A stretch of DNA of 64,000 bases. Source: Scatophagus argus. Its lineage: Eukaryota > Chordata > Actinopteri > Scatophagidae. Within the stretch, counting starts at the first letter, position 1. Each line of letters opens with the position of its first letter. The position numbers were made by a program, and so were the translations under genes. The notes beneath the pieces are model-generated. The model did not search any database. It was not told the origin of the DNA and saw only the letters and a program-made list of their open reading frames with translations. The stretch covers positions 21,109,001 through 21,173,000 of the forward strand of contig NC_058498.1 in assembly GCF_020382885.2 (NCBI RefSeq), in the 5' to 3' direction. This document shows positions 38,601 to 64,000 of the stretch, piece after piece.

Positions 38601-40025
38601 TGTTGGTTAGAATGGAACATCTATTAAACAGGCTGGTTTCACATGCCTGCTCTGGAAAACCATCAGAGAATGAAAGCAAAAAGAAAATTTCTTCTCAGAC
38701 ATTAACAAAGAAAAGTTTCCCCAGCATTTCACCAGAACTCATATGTTTAAAAAAATATGAACTATGGTTTGTTCTTGAAAGCGTGATATCCCTCATATCA
38801 CATATAAGTCGCCCTGCTGAAAAGAATTATCTACAGAGAAAAGGTGATGCGTGATGCTCATGATGCTTGCCCCATAAAGTAAGTTAATATGGAATGTGCT
38901 ATGTACAGGAGACAGAGATATATGACTTAGTCTCCACCACTGAAAGTGTTAGTGTATACTTCTGTCATTCTGATAATACAAAACTAAACCTGATGTCCTC
39001 AATGCCAAATGTGAAAGCTGAAAACCTGTTTTGATGTGTTTGTACGGAGACAAGAAACACATGGTCTTTACAATGCCTGCAGGGCCATAACATACTGTAT
39101 CTACATACATACTGAGGGTGTTTTTCCAATAAATTCTTTCATACTGACAAATATCTAAAAACAAAAAAACAAAAAACTTCAGAGCAAAAACTAATATCAG
39201 TTTATTCACAAAATTAATCACTTGAAAAAGAAAGCAAGCAATACTGTAATGCAAAACAAATAAAACCAACTTTATTCAATAAAGCACATTTTAAAACAGC
39301 AGATGCTTGTTTAGTTTTGAAAGCAAATGTAAAAAATAAAATAAAATCTTTAAACAGGCTTTAGAAGGCTGACAGTGAGAGGTGAACTGTTCCACAGCTG
39401 GGCACAACAATGGAAACTGTTCGATCATTCTTGGACGTGAATTTGGACGTTGAAAAGGAGAGTATGAGTGAAGGATCTCAGGCTCCGGGCCAGAAATATA
39501 AACTCTTTTTATTTGTTGTATTTTAAACTTCAATTGAAGCTTTGGGTATTGAGGCCTCTATGTCAGAATCTTTGCTCCCACTGCTTAAGTCATTCAAATA
39601 CTAATCTGAACAGGAATCAGTCAAGTTTAATCCAAGCATTTATCATGTATGTGAGTAGGCTTTCTGTGCTTACAGCACAGAAAAGGCCACTGACAGTAAC
39701 ACAGCTGCTGTTGGTTGGGGCTGAAATGACACACTTCTGGAGTACACTGTCTGCACAGTTGTGAAAACGAAAAGTAATAAAACTATACTGATTCCCTGGG
39801 CTAACTTTTACACCAAAGTGATAAAGTATCATAAACTGAATATTTTAAACGTTTTAAAATAAGGCAACGGGTACCATAAAATATAGCTGCGTTCATTCAT
39901 ACTTAAATTAAGAACTACTAAGACAATAATAAATGATAAAAGACGAAACAGATAAAAAAGGACGAAAAAGAAAAGGCTAACTACATGGGAGCTGGCTCTC
40001 GGTGCTGTTACTAAATTTGTACATT
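35619..40025. other. intergenic, nothing recognised
   Basis: No gene seen between the microsatellite and the zbtb11 promoter. Frames at 38561-38854, 38949-39269 and 39468-39764 have no domain or splice support. Confidence 0.5.
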
Positions 40026-40042
40026 GCTCCCTCTTGTGGTGG
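40026..40042 (-). promoter_or_regulatory. CTCF-like motif upstream of zbtb11
   Basis: On the minus strand this reads CCACCACAAGAGGGAGC, close to the CTCF core with changes at two positions. It is about 290 bp before the zbtb11 start codon and in the same orientation as the stronger site at 40771-40785. Confidence 0.35.
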
Positions 40043-40083
40043 ATTATCGTTTCTGATTATGTGCTTCCGCCATTGCTTACGCA

Positions 40084-40247
40084 AATTCCGGTTGTGCAGC
40101 AGCCATTTTGTCTGTTCGGGCAAGTCTACCCTGACGGTTTCGAACTGCAGTTCCACCTTAAGAAACAATTTAAAATGTTGTTGTGGCGTTTGAATTTTCC
40201 CTTATCTGCTATCTGAGCACCGTATAAAATTTGTATCGCCATTTTAC
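40084..40247 (+). promoter_or_regulatory. zbtb11: zbtb11 promoter elements (ETS, YY1, TATA-like)
   Basis: Within 230 bp before the start codon are an ETS/GABP-type core (ACCGGAA on the minus strand, 40085-40091), two YY1-type GCCATTTT motifs (40102 and 40238) and a TATA-like GTATAAAAT at 40222-40230. The YY1 motifs and CpG content fit a housekeeping promoter; YY1 sites of this orientation often lie just downstream of the start of transcription. Motifs are seen; use is inferred. Confidence 0.4.
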
Positions 40248-40316
40248 AGGCCGAAGAGCCTACTCTTTTCGAGATCAATCCATAATTTGGCGTGGAAACC
40301 CCGGGTTAGCTGAGAC

Positions 40317-43300
40317 ATGTCGTGTGAAGAAAGCTACTTGGCTATCATACGCTATCTGACTGATGAACGGGAGCCGTACGCGCCGGGGACGCCTGGCAAT
40401 ACCAAACGAAAAATACGCAAAGCGGCTGCCTGCTACGTTGTGCGAAACGGGACTTTGTTTTATCAGCGTCGACTGAAGGGTCAAAATGATTTTACAGAGC
40501 TGGAGGTGGTGCTACAGGACAGCCGGAGGAAGGAACTTATCAACGAGGCGCACATTATTGCTGAAGGAGGGGAGCACCTCAATCAACAACTCACCTGGGA
40601 GACCATCTCCCAGAAGTACTGGTGGAGAGGTAATGTTAAAGATCTGACGCCAAGTCGGCGTGGCTAGCGATTTAGAGACACTTTAAGATGATTCAATCAG
40701 CCGGGGAACTTGCGGAAACATAAACCTAAATGAAATATAAATACGCCAGCCATAGACATAAAGAGTCTTTGCCGCCATCTAGTGGTTAAATAAAATGCAA
40801 CGTTTTTCTGGGATCCCTAAATTCCAACATTGAGAGGTCAGAATTCCTTTATTTATCCCTGGAGGGAAATTCTTGATAATTAATAAAGGTAATTGTTGTA
40901 TTGAATTAATCATTACTTGATTGCGCGTGAATGCACCGTTTAGACCTTTAAAATGTTTGACAGGAAGAACAGTGAGCATGAAAATGTGGTTCTACTATCT
41001 CAGATGTCAGTATCACGTTTTCTTTGTCTTCTGTTATAGTAAGATGAATATTTTTGGAGTTTGCTCTGTTAATCAGACAAAACAACATCTGCAACTTTAA
41101 TTTTGATTGGTGTTTAAAATGAAGGTGTCCTTTTTGTGGTGCTCCCAGGTATCCTGAAACAAGTCAAAGACCACATCAGGGAGTGTGCTCATTGTCAGAG
41201 CAGGCGAGGTGCTGATGACGGCTCTGGGACTCGGTTGTTCTCCAGACCAGGGAGACGTAGAGCGGCTGCCAGTGTGAATGATGAGGAGGATGAGGAAGAG
41301 GATGAAGAAGAGGCGGATGATGGTTTATTCCTACCTGACTCGTCTTGTCAGCTGAAATCCAAGTTGGCCAAGACGATGGCCAAGCATGAACTGGTCTTTG
41401 TATGTTTCAGGAATTTTTATAGTTTCGGTGTGATATTTCTTGCCCTATAAATAAGTCTATTGTTAATGGAGTTGTTGATGGTGTGTATTGTGTATTTGAT
41501 CTTTACAGGTGGACAGTAAAGGCGAGGTAAATCAGTTCCTCCCTAAGCACAGCCAGACCATGTTGGACAAACTTAACCACCAGCGCCTCAGCAATCAGTT
41601 CTGTGACATCACTCTGCTGATCGAAGGGGAGGAGTACCGTGCACACAAGGCTGTGCTGGCGGCATGCAGCGAATACTTCCACGAGCTTTTTATTGAGAAA
41701 GGAGCTGTATCCACACATGAAGCTGTGGTCAACCTCTCTGGTGAGACTTAGTTTTTTTCTCTGTTCAGAACGCTTCGCGTAGCTGCTCGGTTTTAACGTT
41801 CATCCTTTCCTCTCCAGGTTTCACCAAAGCCAGCTTCCTCCCGCTGCTGGATTTTGCTTACACTTCTCTGCTTACCTTTAATTTCTGCGTAATGGCAGAC
41901 ATCGCCAACCTAGCTCGCCATCTGCTGATGACGGAGGTGCTGCAGATATGCGAGTCTGTGCATAAGCAGGTGGAGGAGCAGAAGCTGACGGTGTATCAAA
42001 AAGGAGATGTGCACACGGTGGTGTCGAGCCAATCGGCTTCTCAGGAGGGCTCAAATGACGAGTCTGGTGCCTACGTGGTCACCATACAGGGTGATGCCAG
42101 GGCGGTGGTCACCCACAGTGGTGTTGCTGTAACAGGCGAGCCCATAGCTTATGTGGCAGCTCCGGAAGAGGCCTATATCCATCAGCCCATGACTGTTGTC
42201 ACTGAAGCTGTAGAGGGAGACAAAGAGCATCATGGTGAGGCTGGTCCAAACGAAACTGTGACTCTGATCACCCACAGCGGAGAGGCTGAGCCAGGAGAGA
42301 CTGTCACTCTTATCTCAGGCAGTGCAGAGGGAGTGGAGGGGGAGACGATGACCGTAGTCACCCACAGTGGACAGGCTGGAGCCAGTGAGTCTCTTGCCGT
42401 GGTATCGGCCTGCCTTGCGATGGAGCAGCCACAGGTCGCAGAAGCAGGAGCCTTTGTCATAAATGTGGACCCTAACAAAGTGAGCCCTTCAGACGTCATC
42501 AAACTGACATCAGTAGCAGCCTCCGAAGCCGCGACGCCTCCTCAGGAGATGGCAGAATCAGCACCCGCGCCCCAGAAACGCAAACGAGGGCGTCCAGCTA
42601 AGGTGAAGAAGGATGTGGAGGTGGAGGAGTATGTGCCGCCGGAGGAGGAAGATCCCTCTGCCGATGAAAGCCATGGCGACAAACAGGATATGACGTCAGA
42701 TGACCCCAACAAAAGGCGACTCAGGCAGCGTGCTATTGCTCAGGGCGGTTATGTACGTTTGCATATGGGACTGGAGGATGAAGAGGAGGGGAAGAAAGGT
42801 TCGACCCCGCCACGGGTTGCCGCCCCTAAGGTACACCATTACATTGAAAAAAACATTATATATGAATGATTTTCTTTTTTTCAATCACATGTTAAAAGTG
42901 TTTAGAGTACTGAGTGTGACAAGCTGGTGTATATGTACTGAACATGATTGCGTTTTCAGGTGTGTCTGAAGCCAGGTAAGAGGGGAAGACCACCAAAGCA
43001 GCCAGTGGAGACTCAAAGTGAAGGACAGGCTGTGTCTGAGCCTAGGGCAGATCCAGAGGCAAGCGCAGAGGAGGGCGTGGCAGCAGCAGAGCTTAGCGCA
43101 GATGATGCCGGGATGAAGGCGTCCGAGCCAGAGACCGGAACCAAACGGGATCAAGCCCCAGCAGAGAGTGCTGTTGATGGAGAGCACACATGCTCTGAGT
43201 GCGGCATGTCTTTCCAAAGGCGATACTCTCTCATTATGCACACACTAAAACACGAGAAAGCTCGTGGATACAAGTGCAGCGTAAGTGTCAGCCCATGTTG

Positions 43301-45588
43301 AAGCGCCATGTTTAATAATGCTGTGAAAACATTCTGACCAAAGTGTTTCTGTGTCTTTGCAGCTGTGTAGTAAAGAATTTCAGTACGCCGCCTCCCTCCG
43401 TGCCCACCTGGCCCGACACAAGCAGCAGAGCAGCCAGCGAGCACCCATCGCCAAACCCTCAACAGAACAGAGCTCAGAGGGCAAGGTGGACAACGATTTG
43501 GAGGACAAGACTTTATCGCCGCACACCAAAAGAGAATTTGTGTGCGACATCTGCGGGAAGACCTTACCGAAGCTGTACTCTCTGAGGATCCACATGCTGA
43601 ATCACACAGGTGTGCGGCCTCACTCCTGCAAGGTCTGTGGCAAGACGTTCGCCCACAAACACAGCCTGAAGATGCACAGGGCGCTGCACGACGTCACCAA
43701 ACAGTTCCAGTGTGAATACTGTAAGAAGTGTTTTGTTAGCAAGCGCAGCATGGAGGAGCACACCAGTATTCATACAGGTCAGTGCGCACTGTACTCCCAA
43801 GTTCACTACCCGTGAAGGGCCAGCTCACGTATCTTTTTATTTGGTGTCTGCGCCATTCCACTACACTGGTGATAAATAGACATTTCTTCTTGCCACTCAC
43901 AGCATAGAAAAATTGCATTGTAAAATTGTAAAAAAAAAAACCAATGTGTGAACAATGGGTTTCATTCCTGCAGTAGGCAATAGTGTTAATGAGGACTGTC
44001 CATATTTAATTCTGGGAATAACAAACACGGCGGTGCACAGAATATTAATTTAAGACATTTCTTTTCCCCTGCAGAGACCTTAAGATGGGCCTCTGAGAAA
44101 ATTCAAAATATTGTTGTCTTAAATCTCTCATACATGCCTTTTATTAACAAATCTATTCACCCCCATTGTGTTGGTTGCAGATAGCAATGTTAGACACAGA
44201 TGTGCGAATAAATCCAACACTATCTGCATGGTAGTACAAAACTAAGAGTATTTTTGTAGTTGAATTATTTGAGCCTTTTTTTAATAACTGTATATTTGTG
44301 GCTGTTTTCACCGTGACATCCTATAACAGGTGAATCAAAGTACCTATGCAACACATGTGGAGCAACTTTCCACCGAGCCTCAGCTTTGAGCAAGCACCTG
44401 AAGAAGCACCAGCCCAAACCTGACATCCGTCCATTTGCCTGTTCTCAGTGAGTAACTGCTCGCCTTTCTTTCGTGGCTTGTGATTCAGGGCATTCGCTGA
44501 GATGATGTGCTAATGGATTCACTCATGTTACCTGCAGCTGTGATAAGAGGTTCTATGAAGCTAAAGATCTCCAGCAGCACATGAATAAGCACATGGGCCT
44601 GAAGCCATTCCAGTGCCAGGTGTGTGGGAAGTGCTACAGCTGGAAGAAGGACTGGTACTCCCACGTCAAGTCCCACAGTGTGGCGGAGCCGTTTAAGTAA
44701 GTCTAACAAGCTGAAGTTCACGTCGTACTTTGGTGGTACCAGTCGCTGTTTTGTGCACTGGAATCGATCATGTTATGTTTGCATCCTCAGGTGCAACGTG
44801 TGTGGGAAGGAGTTCTTTGAGAAGGCTCTGTTTAGGAGACACGTGAAGAAAGCCACGCACGGGAAGAAGGGCAGAGTGAAGCAGAACCTGGAGAGGGAAT
44901 GTGAGCACTGTGGAAGAAAGTTCACTCAGCTGCGGGAGTACAGACGCCACATCAACAACCACCAGGGTGAGACTCCCAGCATGACAGGAAGAAGAGACAT
45001 CCTGTGTTTGTGGAAGCTTACTGATTTTTCTTCTTTCCCTCCTCTCATCCAGGAGTGAAGCCATTTGAGTGTCTGACTTGTGGCGTTGCCTGGGCCGATG
45101 CCCGTTCTCTCAAGCGTCACGTCCGCACGCACACGGGAGAACGACCGTACGTATGCCCCATGTGCCAGGAGGCCCACATCGACGCACGCACTCTGCGTAA
45201 ACACATGGCCAAGTTCCACGGGGACAATCTGCCGGGGAAGATCATGCTGGAGAAGGACACCCTCCAGTTCCACAACCAGGGCACCCAGGTGGAGCACGCT
45301 GTCAGCATCCTTGCGTCTGAGCTGCCCCCTGAGCTCCGGCCGGCCCAGGAGCAGACCTCGGAGGAGATCGAGACGGTGTTGATCACAGAGGAGACGGTGG
45401 AGGCGGTGGAGGCCGTACAGGCTGCGGGCGGCGACGGCTCAGTGGCAACGCTCTCAGACCAGGGCATCATGCAGGTCGTGAACTACGTCCTGGCCCAGCA
45501 GGCGCTCACGGGCAACAAGCTGGAGGAAGCGCCTGAGGTAATTCAGACCATGGAGGTGGAGGTCGCTCACGTTGCCGAGGTCGAGTGA
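40317..45588 (+). CDS. zbtb11: zinc finger and BTB domain-containing protein 11
   Basis: Ten coding exons: 40317-40629, 41149-41399, 41509-41740, 41818-42830, 42960-43280, 43363-43777, 44330-44447, 44538-44696, 44791-44966, 45053-45588. All have GT-AG borders and stay in frame; 1177 aa (human about 1053). ZBTB11 is a nuclear transcriptional regulator. Domains: integrase-type HHCC zinc-binding module with H79, H87, C117, C120 around QKYWWRG; acidic run; BTB about 209-315 (LSNQFCDITLLIEGEEYRAH); a long exon-4 linker with degenerate repeats and AT-hook-like KRKRGRPAK (519-527); a second, GKRGRPPK (609-616); twelve C2H2 fingers about 679-1055, ending in the conserved ECLTCGVAWADARSLKRHV region; acidic Glu/Val-rich tail. 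The start ATG opens MSCEESYLAIIRYLT, as in mammals. The extra length lies mostly in exon 4. Identity is very secure. Confidence 0.97.
40771..40785 (-). promoter_or_regulatory. strong CTCF motif in zbtb11 intron 1
   Basis: The minus strand reads CCACTAGATGGCGGC, a full match to the CTCF core (CCASYAGRKGGCRS). It is 142 bp after exon 1. CTCF sites near active promoters commonly mark domain borders or loops. The motif is seen; occupancy is inferred. Confidence 0.55.
40841..40875 (-). repeat. LINE 3'-tail fragment
   Basis: GAATTCCTTTATTTATCCCT followed by GGAGGGAAATTCTT is nearly identical to 48419-48453. It is the reverse complement of a GAATTTCCCTCCAGGGAT-type LINE 3' end. It lies in zbtb11 intron 1. 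Confidence 0.5.
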
Positions 45589-46229
45589 CTTTGTGCCAGA
45601 CGCCAGTAATTCCCACACAGACTGATCAGAGTTTCTCACAGTCTGTATAAAATGTAACACAGTGTAAAAAGATGACTATTTTATTTGTGAATGTAAATAC
45701 CGTACAAGTGAACGATGAGCGAAGTATTTGCTGTTTACTCAGCCCGGAACCATGTTGGTAGAGATAGATATACAGTGAGATTGAATGAGGACTTACAGAT
45801 CTATTCGCGTTGACACTCAGGAGAAACGAAGCAGTGCCGTCACTGGTTTTGGCTAAATGTGTTTCATCTTGTCGTGGCTCCGTCTTATTGCTTTTGTTGG
45901 CGACAGAGAAAAACTAGACTTAGACTCCACTCTAGCAGAGTTCTTTACTCCCCCTGCTGTCAGCTTGAAGGATGCGCGAATAAATAATGTCTACATTTAT
46001 TGGTCTTTTGAGTGTCATTGTCAGTGCTGTTTTTTCATAGGGACACAGTCTTTGCAGCTCAAACATACTTTAGAAGTTGCAGTGCCAAATGGTTTGAGTC
46101 ATCAGCACGGACGACGTTTTGATGGCTAACGTTCACAGATACCTTAGCTGAACCGAACTGTACAAAAGAATCCATTTTCCCATGAAGCTTAAAATAATTT
46201 GACACAAAGGAGTATTAACATGCAATAAA
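45589..46229 (+). terminator. zbtb11: zbtb11 3' UTR and poly(A) signals
   Basis: Two AATAAA hexamers follow the stop: 45979-45984 and 46224-46229. Use of the second gives a 3' UTR of about 650 bases that would end inside the tp63 3' UTR. Confidence 0.55.
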
Positions 46230-46957
46230 GCAAATGTGGATATTTATTTTTGATATCAAAATACCCGTGGTATGTTGCAACATATTTACAATACATTGTA
46301 CAAAAATATGAAAATGCAGGTACTTTGTGCTAACAATTTATGCTTTCTACCATTTCTGGCTTCTTGAAACAAAGTTGAACACAGGATTGGTGTAGGTACA
46401 CACACAGTGAATGTACGCCATTGAAGTAATACAAAACATTGTTCTTCCAGGTACCAGGCTACCAGGTAATATTCACATCAGTATGTGTATTTGTTCCATG
46501 ATGAAAATCGTGCATTTTCTTTAGGGAGACTTTCAAAAAAGAACTATACAAATATATATACATTTATATGATAGCGTCCATCCAGTTACCAAATGTAAAT
46601 ATACCTCTACCAAAACATTGTTCATGAATAAAAACAAAGTATTTGTGACAAGCATCCAGAAAGAGCAAAAGCCTGCTCATAAAATTCAAACAACCGCTTT
46701 AGCACTGCAGTAAAACAACAGAGCAACAAACACCATCAGTCATAGTATTTTACTGTAAAACACTGGGTCAGGAACATTAGGCCTATATATGGCTACATCA
46801 AATGAATGACCACCGTCACTTAAACATGCGTACTTCACAATCTGACATGAACAAGTGATGCATTGGTCTCACAAGACATAAAAAAAGCATAATATAGAAA
46901 GTACAGCAGAAAAACAAATTACTGATCAATGACATAATACTTCTGACAGGAAATGTT

Positions 46958-46964
46958 TGAAATG
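46958..46964 (-). promoter_or_regulatory. miR-203 seed match (8mer) in tp63 3' UTR
   Basis: The minus strand reads CATTTCAA, complementary to miR-203 nucleotides 2-8 with A opposite nucleotide 1. It would be present only in transcripts using the distal poly(A) site. Confidence 0.5.
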
Positions 46965-47356
46965 TATACAATCAATGCTGACTTCTGCTGCAAATGAAAA
47001 CCAGTGTACTTGACTAACTTGTCTAACCATAAAGGCGAAAACATAGAAGTCTATTACAAATTACAATACACATTTTCTGTGGCCCATAGCAGAAATATAA
47101 GCCCTACTAAGCCCTATAAAGTTTTGTTTCCAGTCATAGGAATGAATCAAGAACACTTAAAAACTCAAAGCAATCTTGAAAACCTCAGCATTTCTTAAGT
47201 GCTCTCAAGAAATTAGAAAAAAAAAAAAAAACATACCTTTGCACACCACCATTTATTTTTTCTCCGTGATAACGAGCACCAGGACAACAATGACAATAAG
47301 TGCAGTTATGTATGACTATGTATTTTGTTCTCATCAGCTCAATGTGTTCTCAAACT

Positions 47357-47363
47357 TGAAATG
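47357..47363 (-). promoter_or_regulatory. miR-203 seed match (8mer, extended) in tp63 3' UTR
   Basis: The minus strand reads AACATTTCAA, pairing with miR-203 nucleotides 2-10 plus the A opposite nucleotide 1. It is about 50 bases after the stop codon and so is kept by both poly(A) choices. Confidence 0.6.
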
Positions 47364-47378
47364 TTCCAACAGCAGGAA

Positions 47379-47385
47379 TGAAATG
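47379..47385 (-). promoter_or_regulatory. miR-203 seed match (7mer) in tp63 3' UTR
   Basis: The minus strand reads CATTTCAT, a 7mer seed match about 30 bases after the stop and only 15 bases from the neighbouring 8mer, within the distance at which two sites can cooperate. Confidence 0.45.
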
Positions 47386-47414
47386 GCAAACGGGAAGACT
47401 GAGAGGAGGTCGTC

Positions 47415-64000
<16,586 letters not shown>

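Larger units (their letters stand above)
46243..47414 (-). terminator. tp63: tp63 alpha 3' UTR and poly(A) signals
   Basis: Downstream of the alpha stop on the minus strand, AATAAA hexamers occur at 47252-47257 and 46243-46248. The distal one gives a 3' UTR of about 1.17 kb, the proximal one about 160 bases. Three miR-203 seed matches lie in it, listed separately. No coding sequence is seen. Confidence 0.55.

Overview
This is a stretch of vertebrate nuclear DNA, almost certainly from a ray-finned fish and probably a percomorph. The genes are split by GT-AG introns, their proteins match teleost/vertebrate families end to end, and the repeats (an L2-type LINE, tRNA-like SINEs, Tc1/mariner and hAT derivatives) are of kinds common in teleost genomes. 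There is no sign of prokaryotic or viral organisation.

Three protein-coding genes can be built exon by exon. (1) dpt (dermatopontin), + strand, 19905-23842, four coding exons, 191 aa, complete: a small secreted extracellular-matrix protein. (2) zbtb11, + strand, 40317-45588, ten coding exons, 1177 aa, complete: an integrase-type HHCC zinc-binding module, a BTB domain, two AT-hook-like motifs and twelve C2H2 zinc fingers. (3) tp63, - strand, 61406 down to 47415, eleven constitutive coding exons encoding 563 residues from just before the DNA-binding domain to the alpha C-terminus, plus an alternative gamma-type terminal exon at 50752-50827. The promoter-specific TA and deltaN first exons lie beyond the right edge. 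All exon joins keep the reading frame. zbtb11 and tp63 converge tail to tail with poly(A) signals about 20 bp apart.

Layout: 1-2100 is relatively CpG-rich and may be the promoter and first exon of a minus-strand gene leaving the window to the left (weak). 2.1-19.9 kb is intergenic, with a hAT-like MITE, a SINE, two truncated Tc1-like elements, a 0.7-kb dispersed repeat and a 5'-truncated L2 LINE with an intact 547-codon reverse-transcriptase frame. dpt follows. 23.8-40.3 kb has no recognisable gene but holds a GC-rich island, a SINE nested in an older repeat with a perfect 13-bp target duplication, a LINE relic and a TATC microsatellite. 40.0-46.3 kb is zbtb11 with its promoter and CTCF-like motifs. 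46.2-64.0 kb is tp63.

The most useful observations are the tp63 gamma exon, three miR-203 seed matches in the tp63 3' UTR, a degenerate tandem repeat and AT-hooks in zbtb11, and the overlapping convergent 3' ends. I found no unknown multi-gene system; the novelty is at the level of isoforms, regulatory sites and repeats. Motif calls were made by eye, without alignment or database search.
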